Under the pieces are notes generated by a model. The model had not been told where the DNA came from, ran no database searches, and saw only the letters and a list, made by a program, of their open reading frames with translations. Below, piece after piece: positions 8,174-14,964 of a DNA stretch of 64,000 bases. The position numbers and the translations under genes are program-made. The DNA is from Halorubellus sp. JP-L1. GTDB taxonomy: Archaea > Halobacteriota > Halobacteria > Halobacteriales > Natrialbaceae. Location: contig NZ_JAAOIR010000002.1 of the NCBI RefSeq assembly GCF_011440375.1, forward strand, positions 744,001 to 808,000, given 5' to 3'. The first letter of the stretch is position 1, and the number at the start of each line of letters is the position of its first letter.

Positions 8174-9274
8174 ATGGAGTACGAGACGCCGCTGTTCTTC
8201 CACGTGATGTCGTACGCGGCCGACGCGGACCGGGACGTCGTCGACATGGTGAGCGGGAACCCGGACTGGGAGCCGCCGGAGGCACTCCGTGACGGCCTCC
8301 GCGAGTACGCGGACTTCGCCGGCGACCGGTTCCAGTACCCGCCGAGCGAGGGGCTGGCGCACCTCCGCGAGGAGATCGCCCAGCGTCGCGGCGTCGACCC
8401 CGAGCAGATAATCGTGACGAACGGCGGGGGGGAGGCGAACTACCTCGCGATGGCGCGCGCGCTGGAACGCCAGCCGGGTGGCGACGTGATCCTCACCGAC
8501 CCCGTCTACCCGTACTATCCGGGGAAGACGACGATGCTCGGCGGCGAGCAAGTGTTCGTGCCCGCCGAGAGCGACGGGCAACTCGACCCCGAGCGGGTCC
8601 GCGAGGCGGCGAGCGAGGACACCGCCGCGATCGTCGTGAACTCGCCGAACAACCCGACTGGCGCCGTGTACCCGCGCGAGACCGTGGAGGACCTCGTCGC
8701 CATCGCGGAGGCGAACGACGCGGTCCTGGTGAGCGACGAGGTGTACGACCATTACGACCTCTCGGGGTCGTTCGTGAGCGCGCTCTCCGTCGACAGCGAC
8801 CACCGGGTCGTCACGAACTCGTTCTCGAAGACGTTCGCCGCCACCGGCCTCCGCGTCGGGTACGCGATATTCCCCCACGACCTCGTCGAGGACGCGAAGA
8901 GCCGGCACATGCTCGTGAACGTCGCGACGACGCGCCCCGGCCAGCACGCCGCGTACCGCGCGCTCCGCGAGACCGACCCCGCGTACCACGAGGCCAACCG
9001 CGAACTGCTCCGCGAGCGCGTGGACGCGTTCACGAGCGCGCTCGACGACGCCGGCGCGGAGTACACCGTCCCCGACGGCGCGTTCTACGTCCTCGCGCGC
9101 TTCGAGGGGTTCCCGGGGACGCTCGAGAACGTCGAGAGACTGGTCGACGAGGCGGGCGTCGCGGGGATGCCCGGCGAGGCGTTCGGGGACGCGTACGACG
9201 ACTGGCTGCGCTTCGCGCTCGTCACGCCCCGCGTCGACGAGGCAGCGCAGCGGCTCGCGGCCTACTTCGACTGA
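8174..9274 (+). CDS. Class I/II pyridoxal-phosphate aminotransferase
   Basis: Fold-type I PLP enzyme, 366 aa. It contains NSPNNPTGAVY for cofactor and substrate binding, SDEVYDHY with the Asp that binds the pyridine nitrogen, and SFSKTFAATGLRVGY with the Schiff-base lysine (about residue 219). A C-terminal substrate-binding Arg lies in WLRFALV. Members act on aspartate, aromatic or branched-chain amino acids; the specificity cannot be read from the sequence. The start is ATG 8174. Its last 13 bases overlap the 3' end of the convergent Tat-protein gene. Confidence 0.88.
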   Translation: MEYETPLFFHVMSYAADADRDVVDMVSGNPDWEPPEALRDGLREYADFAGDRFQYPPSEGLAHLREEIAQRRGVDPEQIIVTNGGGEANYLAMARALERQPGGDVILTDPVYPYYPGKTTMLGGEQVFVPAESDGQLDPERVREAASEDTAAIVVNSPNNPTGAVYPRETVEDLVAIAEANDAVLVSDEVYDHYDLSGSFVSALSVDSDHRVVTNSFSKTFAATGLRVGYAIFPHDLVEDAKSRHMLVNVATTRPGQHAAYRALRETDPAYHEANRELLRERVDAFTSALDDAGAEYTVPDGAFYVLARFEGFPGTLENVERLVDEAGVAGMPGEAFGDAYDDWLRFALVTPRVDEAAQRLAAYFD

Positions 9275-10338
9275 CCGAGGTCGAACGACCGCGGGACGTT
9301 CCACGGGAGATCCCAGCCGTCGCCGTCGTCCTCGTCGTCGGCTTCGCCGTCACTGCCGCCACTGCCGTCGGTGGCGTCGCCGTCGGTGGCTTCGTCCCAG
9401 GCGTCCGCCCAGGCGTCGCCCCAGCGCGTGGCGACGTCGCCCCAGCGGTCGCGGCTGCGTTCGCGGAGCGCGTCCGGGAGGTGCTCGGGCGCGAGCGGTT
9501 CCTCGCTCGTGTCGGCGTCCGTGTCGAACCCGGCGGGTTCGGCGGGTGCGCCGCCGCGGTCGTCGGGCGCGCCGTGAGCGTACACGTGCTCGTCGGCGTA
9601 GTTCCAGACGTGCATCATCCACGGCGTCCGGCACGGCCATTCGACCGCTCCGCCGTCCGCAGCGCGGAATTTCGCCCACGCGTACCGGCCGGGGACGCCG
9701 ACGTGCGCGTGCCAGGGCGTGCACTCGCCGCCGGACTCGGCGTACACGGACGGCGGCGGATCGAGGCGGTCGCCGTCCGGCGTCGCGATGAACATCACGC
9801 CCATCGGTCGCCAGTACTCGTGGTCGACGAGCACGGACTCGGGACGGGCCGGGTCGAGGACGCCGTCGTCGCCGACGTACTCGGGATGCAGCCAGTGCGA
9901 CCACGTCGCTTCCTCGGCGAAGAAGTCGAAGTACGGGACGAAGCCGTCGTCGACGAGCGACCCGACGGTCGGGTACTGCGACTCGAGGGTCGACCGCACG
10001 CGGTACTGGAGCGCCCGCGTCTCGTAGTGGTCGTCCGCGCAGACGTCGTGAACCGAGTGATCGTAGTGCGTCATGCTCGGCTCGAGCGTCGCGTCCTGGC
10101 AGTCCCGGTCGAGGTCGGCCGCCGTGGACGTCCCGTCTGCCGTCGCCCCCGCCGTGGCACCCGCGGCGCTGGACGAACCGACGCTCAGGCCGACCGTCGC
10201 GATCGCGCCGCCGGCGACCCGGAGCAGTCGCCGCCGGGACGCGTCGTGATCGCCGTGCGAACGCCGTTCCGAGCGGTCGGCGCCGCTCGCGTCGCCGCCC
10301 TGTCCCCCGTCGTCGGCCAGTCGTGTCTGCTCGTGCAT
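9262..10338 (-). CDS. Tat-exported protein of unknown function
   Basis: Predicted exported protein, 358 aa. An Arg-rich N-terminus with the twin-arginine region SRRRLLRVAGG is followed by a hydrophobic, Ala-rich segment, a Tat signal; cleavage near the SSAAGA segment is likely. The mature part is rich in His, Trp, Tyr and Asp, with local clusters such as HYDHSVHDV, TWSHWLHPEY, DHEYW and CTPWHAHVG that could bind metal. The C-terminal third is acidic and low in complexity, with repeated RWGD/AWAD units. No known domain is recognised. ATG 10338 is chosen because it directly starts the Tat signal. It overlaps the aminotransferase gene tail-to-tail. Confidence 0.75.
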   Translation of the reverse strand: MHEQTRLADDGGQGGDASGADRSERRSHGDHDASRRRLLRVAGGAIATVGLSVGSSSAAGATAGATADGTSTAADLDRDCQDATLEPSMTHYDHSVHDVCADDHYETRALQYRVRSTLESQYPTVGSLVDDGFVPYFDFFAEEATWSHWLHPEYVGDDGVLDPARPESVLVDHEYWRPMGVMFIATPDGDRLDPPPSVYAESGGECTPWHAHVGVPGRYAWAKFRAADGGAVEWPCRTPWMMHVWNYADEHVYAHGAPDDRGGAPAEPAGFDTDADTSEEPLAPEHLPDALRERSRDRWGDVATRWGDAWADAWDEATDGDATDGSGGSDGEADDEDDGDGWDLPWNVPRSFDLGQSK

Positions 10339-10553
10339 GGGCGAAACCGCTCGGAACGCAGGGCGCGAACCCACTTGGTTAATTGCTGGCAATGCGCGTG
10401 AAGGCGAGCGTACCGGCCGGTGGCACACCGATCGGTCGAGCGTCCTCGCACGTCGACAAAGAGTGACTGCGACCGTCGAACGAAGCGAACCAGCCGGGCG
10501 ACAGCGAACCAGCCCGTCCGGGGACGCTGTTCTCAGATGCTGTCGGGTCACCC

Positions 10554-10570
10554 GGTTGTTCAAAACAACC
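10554..10570 (+). promoter_or_regulatory. Inverted repeat upstream of the response-regulator promoter
   Basis: GGTTGTT-CAA-AACAACC is a perfect 7-3-7 palindrome ending about 10 bp before the TATA-like AAAATATGG (10580-10588). This is where an operator or an activator site next to BRE would lie. Confidence 0.5.
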
Positions 10571-10621
10571 CATCAGTCCAAAATATGGTGTATTGATTTC
10601 TGAGCCGTTCGAACAGGGCGG

Positions 10622-11065
10622 ATGACAGGACGATCAATGGCGAAAAACATCACAGGTGACGCCGCCCGGGAGGACGCTCGGGACCTCGGCCGACAGCGGG
10701 ACGCAACGACCGTGCTCTTGACGGAGGACGACGACGCGTTCCGCGAGACCGAGCGACTCTGGCTGGCGCGCGAACGACACTACGACACGCGGGAGGCCGC
10801 CGACGGCGAAGAGGCACTGGCAGCGCTCGACGCCGCGGTCGACGTCCTGGTGCTCGACCTGCACATGCCGAAGGTCTCGGGTCCCGAAGTCCTCGCGCGA
10901 CTCGACGAGACGACGTTCGACGGCGACGTCGTCGTCGTCAGCGCCAGCCGACTCGAAGACCACGAGGACGGGGGGCCCCTGGGCGGTGGGGCGGTCGCCG
11001 CCAAACTCGACAAACCCGTCGATTGCGAGGAGTTCGTCGGGACCCTCGACCGGTACGCACGGTGA
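10622..11065 (+). CDS. Single-domain response regulator (receiver domain)
   Basis: CheY-like receiver protein, 147 aa, with no output domain. The acidic pocket is TEDDD (35-37 region), the phospho-acceptor is Asp79 in VLDLHMP, the switch Ser lies in VVVSAS (about 107-109) and the conserved Lys is K131 in LDKPVD. The RETERLWLA segment after the first strand resembles HalX-type haloarchaeal receivers, but the HalX domain is absent. No histidine kinase gene is adjacent, so its partner is elsewhere. TATA-like AAAATATGG lies about 38 nt upstream; an in-frame ATG at 10637 is an alternative start. Confidence 0.85.
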   Translation: MTGRSMAKNITGDAAREDARDLGRQRDATTVLLTEDDDAFRETERLWLARERHYDTREAADGEEALAALDAAVDVLVLDLHMPKVSGPEVLARLDETTFDGDVVVVSASRLEDHEDGGPLGGGAVAAKLDKPVDCEEFVGTLDRYAR

Positions 11066-11134
11066 CTCCACGGGGGCGGCGCCCCCTCTCGGGAGACCGG
11101 GAAGTACACAAGTCCGAGTCGCGAACCGCGGCGT

Positions 11135-12427
11135 ATGAGTGACATCGACGTCTCGCCGGTCGAGGAGGTCGAGGACGACGACGTCGCGGACGAGAACGCC
11201 GCAGACGACGGGTCGTCGGACATCGACGTAGACGTGGTCGACGACGCTGGCGGCGAGCCCGAGACGCGCACGACCGAGGACGTCTCGCTCGACGGCGTCG
11301 ACGCACCCGAGTACGTGCTCTACGGCGGGAAGGGCGGCGTCGGGAAGACGACGATGGCGGCGGCGACTGCGCTCGCGAGCGCGAGCGACGGCACGCGGAC
11401 GCTCGTCGTCTCGACGGACCCCGCGCACTCGCTGTCGGACACGCTCGGCGTGGACGTCCCGGCCAAACCCGGGCGCGTCCGCGAGGACGTCCCGCTCTGG
11501 GGCGCGGAGATCGACCCGGAGGTCGCCGCGGAGGAGGGCGTCGACGCGCTCGGCGTCACCGGGAACGGCGAGGGGTTCGGCGACGACGACCCGTTCGCGG
11601 ACGCCGCCGGCGGCCCTGGCAGTGGAGACCAGTCGGGCGGGCTGGGCGGTGGCGGCCAGTCGGGCGGTGGCGGTTCGGGTCCGTTCGGGGGCGCGAACGG
11701 CGGCGCCGGCCCGATGGGCGGCCTCGGCGAGATGCTCGGCGGCGACGACCCGCTCGGGTCGATGATGGGCGGTGCCGTCCCGGGCGCGGACGAGGCCGCT
11801 GCCATCCAGCTCCTCATGGAGTACATCGACGACCCGCGGTTCGACCGCGTCGTCGTCGACACCGCTCCGACCGGCCACACCCTCCGGTTGCTCGAACTCC
11901 CGGAGGTCATGGACTCGATGGTCGGCCGGATGATGTCGATCAAGGAACGCCTCAGCGGACTCATGGACGGCATGATGGGCATGTTCGGCGACGACGACGC
12001 CCAGGACGCGGGCGGCGTGGACGACCTCCGCGAGCTCGCGGACCGCATCGAGGAACTCCGTGACGTCCTCCAGGACCCCGCCCGCACGGACTTCCGGGTC
12101 GTCATGATCCCCGAGGAGATGAGCGTCCTCGAGTCCGAGCGCCTCATCCGCCAGCTCGACGACTACTCGATCCCGAACGGCACCGTCGTCGTGAACAAGG
12201 TGATGGAGGACCTCGCGGACGTCACGGACGCGGTCGACGCGACCGACTTCGTGACGCCAGACCTCGAGGACTGCGAATTCTGCCAGCAGCGCTGGAGCGT
12301 CCAGCAGGACGCCCTCGCGCGAGCGCAGGACGTCTTCCGCGGACACGACGTCAAGCGCGTGCCGCTGTTCGCCGACGAGGTCGCCGGCGACCGCATGCTC
12401 AGGGTCGTCGCTCACTGCCTGGAGTAG
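11135..12427 (+). CDS. ArsA/Get3-family ATPase
   Basis: Deviant Walker-A P-loop ATPase, either a Get3-like targeting factor for tail-anchored membrane proteins or an arsenite-pump-type ATPase. It has GGKGGVGKTT (P-loop with signature lysine, about residues 64-73), STDPAHSLSD (switch I), DTAPTGHTLRLLELP (switch II) and a CEFC pair near the C-terminus that would bind zinc at a dimer interface. A Met-rich helix (MVGRMMSIKERL... MMGMFG) resembles the hydrophobic client groove of Get3. Odd features are an acidic 60-residue N-terminal extension and a Gly/Ser/Gln-rich insertion (about residues 165-215). The absence of arsenic genes nearby favours Get3. Confidence 0.85.
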   Translation: MSDIDVSPVEEVEDDDVADENAADDGSSDIDVDVVDDAGGEPETRTTEDVSLDGVDAPEYVLYGGKGGVGKTTMAAATALASASDGTRTLVVSTDPAHSLSDTLGVDVPAKPGRVREDVPLWGAEIDPEVAAEEGVDALGVTGNGEGFGDDDPFADAAGGPGSGDQSGGLGGGGQSGGGGSGPFGGANGGAGPMGGLGEMLGGDDPLGSMMGGAVPGADEAAAIQLLMEYIDDPRFDRVVVDTAPTGHTLRLLELPEVMDSMVGRMMSIKERLSGLMDGMMGMFGDDDAQDAGGVDDLRELADRIEELRDVLQDPARTDFRVVMIPEEMSVLESERLIRQLDDYSIPNGTVVVNKVMEDLADVTDAVDATDFVTPDLEDCEFCQQRWSVQQDALARAQDVFRGHDVKRVPLFADEVAGDRMLRVVAHCLE

Positions 12428-12428
12428 C

Positions 12429-12457
12429 GCGAGGCCCGAGCGGAGCGAGGGTCTCGC
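12429..12457 (+). terminator. Stem-loop after the ArsA/Get3 gene
   Basis: GCGAGGCCC (12429-12437) pairs with GGGTCTCGC (12449-12457), nine pairs with one G-T, over an 11-nt loop. It begins two bases after the stop codon, between convergent genes. Confidence 0.5.
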
Positions 12458-12527
12458 GTCGCCCGCGACTAGTGGTTGCTGCGGTCGTTGTAGGAGCGGA
12501 GTAGCGCGCGGGTCTTGCGTCGCGGAG

Positions 12528-13112
12528 TCAGGCGATCCGGTCTTCGCGGTCCATCTTGTCGGGTGCGCGCCAGTCCGTTGTCAGTTCGAGGAACTGGACG
12601 AGGATGCGGGCGGTGGCGCCCCAGATGGTGTAGTCGTCGACGTGGAAGTAGTGGACGACGACTTCGCCGTACTCGGGGTGGTCGCGGCGTTCGACCTCGT
12701 AGTTCTCGTCGTCGAGGAGGTCGTCGACGGCGACGACGACGACCGCCGCGACCTCGCGCTCGTCCGGCTTGTACGTGCGGTCGGGGATGCGTGCGACGAC
12801 GGGGGTGACGGCGTACTCGGTGATGGTGCGGATGTCGTCGATGCGCGTGATGACTTCGACTTCCTCGGGTGCGAGCCCGATCTCCTCGAACGCTTCGCGG
12901 AGCGCGGTCGCCTCGATGTCGGCGTCGCCGGGTTCGCGGCCGCCGCCGGGGAAGCTCATCTGGCCGGGGTGCTTGCCGAGGTCGTCGCTGCGCTTCGTGA
13001 ACAGGAGGTAGTCGCCGTCTGCGCGTTCGACGATCGGGATGAGGACGCCCGCGTCCCGCGGCTGGTCGGTGACGGTGATCGGGTCGAGCGCGCGGATGCG
13101 GCCGAGGTCCAT
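12528..13112 (-). CDS. NUDIX hydrolase, CoA pyrophosphatase type
   Basis: Hydrolyses a nucleoside diphosphate linked to another moiety, probably coenzyme A or a derivative. The NUDIX box GGGREPGDADIEATALREAF continues into EEIG (about residues 59-82). It is preceded by KHPGQMSFPGG, the pattern typical of CoA pyrophosphatases. Length is 194 aa. ATG 13112 is preferred over upstream in-frame codons because it gives a normal family N-terminus (MDLGRIRALD) and has CTATACGG about 27 nt before it on the minus strand. It is divergent from the PhzF gene. Confidence 0.88.
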   Translation of the reverse strand: MDLGRIRALDPITVTDQPRDAGVLIPIVERADGDYLLFTKRSDDLGKHPGQMSFPGGGREPGDADIEATALREAFEEIGLAPEEVEVITRIDDIRTITEYAVTPVVARIPDRTYKPDEREVAAVVVVAVDDLLDDENYEVERRDHPEYGEVVVHYFHVDDYTIWGATARILVQFLELTTDWRAPDKMDREDRIA

Positions 13113-13209
13113 TCGCTTCACCGTATGGACGCGACCCGTATAGCGTTCACCCTCGCGGAGCGAGCGCGGGACCTGTGGATTCTTGGGCCGTGGCGTCGTC
13201 GCTCGTGAC

Positions 13210-14121
13210 GTGACCGACAACGACACGCGACGGGTGGCGCTCGTCGACGCGTTCACGACCGAACCGCTCGCCGGGAACGCCGCTGGCGTCGTCCCCGACG
13301 CGGACGACCTCGTGCCGGAACAGATGCAGGCGGTCGCGCGCGAACTCGCGGTCTCCGAGACGGCGTTCGTCACGGAGAGCGCGGACGCCGACCGCGCGCT
13401 CGCGTACTATTCGCCGACGCAGGAGGTCGACCTCTGCGGGCACGCGACCGTCGCGACGCACGGGTTCCTCCTCGATGACGACCGAATCGACGCTGGGTCG
13501 CACACGATCGAGACGAACGTCGGCGTGCTCGACGTCGACGTGGAGGACGACGGGACGGTGTGGATGACCCAGGACGCGCCGGTCGTCCGGCCCGTGGACG
13601 TCGACTACGAGCGCGTCGGTGAGGCGCTCGGCGTGGACCCGGCGGCGTTCCAGGACGTCGGCGCGGACCTCTCGGCGGCCGTCGCCTCCACCGGCCTGCC
13701 GTTCCTCGTCGTGCCCGTGAACTTCCTCGAGCACGTCGGCGGCGCGGACCCGGACGACGACGCGGTCGCTGCGCTCGCCGACGAGTACGACGCCGCGGGC
13801 GTCTACCTGTTCACGTTCGACGCGCTGGAGGGCGAGAGCACGCTCCACGCTCGCGCGTTCTGCCCGGGCCTCGGCATCCCCGAGGACCCCGTCACGGGCA
13901 CCGCGAGCGGCGCAGTGGGCGCGTACCTCCGGCAGTCGGGTGCGTTCACGGACTTCCCGGACGAGGTCGTCTGCGAGCAAGGGCACTTCGTCGACCGGCC
14001 CGGAATCGTCCGCGTCCGCGTCCGCGGCGAGACCGTCACGGTGGGCGGCCAGTCGACGACCGCGATGGACGGCCGGCTCCGCGTTCCGGCGCACGAAGAA
14101 GACGACATCGTCGAGGCCTGA
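13210..14121 (+). CDS. PhzF-family isomerase/epimerase
   Basis: Member of the phenazine-biosynthesis-like PhzF family (diaminopimelate-epimerase fold), 303 aa. Diagnostic features are VDAFTTEPLAGNAAGV at the N-terminus, VSETAFV with the catalytic Glu, DLCGHATVATHGF in the first half, and EDPVTGTASGAVGAYL in the second. There is no phenazine cluster here, so this is one of the many family members of unknown substrate, probably an isomerase. GTG 13210 gives the N-terminus MTDNDTRRVALVDAF; a TTG nine codons upstream is possible but less typical. It is convergent with the membrane protein gene that follows. Confidence 0.85.
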   Translation: MTDNDTRRVALVDAFTTEPLAGNAAGVVPDADDLVPEQMQAVARELAVSETAFVTESADADRALAYYSPTQEVDLCGHATVATHGFLLDDDRIDAGSHTIETNVGVLDVDVEDDGTVWMTQDAPVVRPVDVDYERVGEALGVDPAAFQDVGADLSAAVASTGLPFLVVPVNFLEHVGGADPDDDAVAALADEYDAAGVYLFTFDALEGESTLHARAFCPGLGIPEDPVTGTASGAVGAYLRQSGAFTDFPDEVVCEQGHFVDRPGIVRVRVRGETVTVGGQSTTAMDGRLRVPAHEEDDIVEA

Positions 14122-14151
14122 CCCGCGTTCGTTCGACTCGCCGCTCGCACC

Positions 14152-14787
14152 TCACTCGGACCCGTTCGAACTCGACCCGGAGCCGCTCCGGGCGTCCGCC
14201 GACGAACTCCGCGAGGACCGCCGGTTGCTCCGGCGGTTCGACTCGGCGTCGTCGCTCGAGGCGTCGGCGTCGTCGCCGGTGGCGCTCGCGGACTCGCTCG
14301 CGCGTCGCCGCGACCGACGGTTCGACGCGTCGTCCTCGCTCTCGTCACTGCGCGACGACCCCTTCGGCGATGCACTCGACGCTTGCGAGATCCGGTTCTC
14401 GTGGCGCTTCACGTCGGACTCGATGCCGGAGAGGCGGTCGTCGACGTCGCTCAGGACCTCGCGCTTCACGGCTGCGGCGTCCACATCGGCGCCACCGGCG
14501 GTGCCGGCACTGCCCTCGGCGACCTTCCCTATCGTGAACACGAGCGCGAGCGACTTCCCGACCTGCCACACGAGAACGCCGACGACCGCGAGGATACCGA
14601 ATACGGTCGGGTTCGCGGCCGCGATCGCGTCGCCCCAGTTCTGGGGGGCGTCGTTCAGTACGATCGCGATGGTCTCGCCGAACCCCATCGAGACGCCAAG
14701 GCCGACGATGCCGAGTCCCACCACTGTCGCGAGCGTCGCGAGCACCTGATAGAGCGCGACGTACTTGACGGTCTGCTTGCCATCCAT
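14152..14787 (-). CDS. Two-helix membrane protein with charged tail
   Basis: Membrane protein of unknown function, 211 aa. Two transmembrane segments lie at about residues 9-35 and 58-80. A short predicted coiled coil (VKREVLSDVDDRLSGIESDV region) and a disordered tail rich in Ser, Arg and Asp make up the C-terminal 100 residues. The architecture (membrane anchor, coiled coil, charged tail) suggests a scaffold role, but no family motif is seen. The ATG at 14787 (MDGKQTVKY) is well placed before the first helix. It is divergent from the PEP synthase gene. Confidence 0.7.
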   Translation of the reverse strand: MDGKQTVKYVALYQVLATLATVVGLGIVGLGVSMGFGETIAIVLNDAPQNWGDAIAAANPTVFGILAVVGVLVWQVGKSLALVFTIGKVAEGSAGTAGGADVDAAAVKREVLSDVDDRLSGIESDVKRHENRISQASSASPKGSSRSDESEDDASNRRSRRRASESASATGDDADASSDDAESNRRSNRRSSRSSSADARSGSGSSSNGSE

Positions 14788-14874
14788 GCAGGCACGCTCG
14801 CGCGGCGGTCGTATTAACTCTGGGGCCCCGCGAATGTCATCGAATCGACCACAGGAGCCGCCTCCCTTTCGTTT

Positions 14875-14916
14875 TCGCCCGCGGTTTTCATCCGTGGGCG
14901 AGTGAACGTACACTCG
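14875..14916 (+). promoter_or_regulatory. Two overlapping hairpins upstream of ppsA
   Basis: TCGCCCGCGG (14875-14884) pairs with CCGTGGGCGA (14892-14901), nine Watson-Crick pairs plus one G-T. Just beyond, CGAGTG (14899-14904) pairs with CACTCG (14911-14916). The two stems share bases 14899-14901, so they exclude each other. They lie 49-90 bp before the ppsA start, in the divergent promoter region or leader. Confidence 0.45.
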
Positions 14917-14964
14917 CTGGTGTCGGAACCTTCTTGGTTGTTTCCGGCGCACGACCGCACACAG

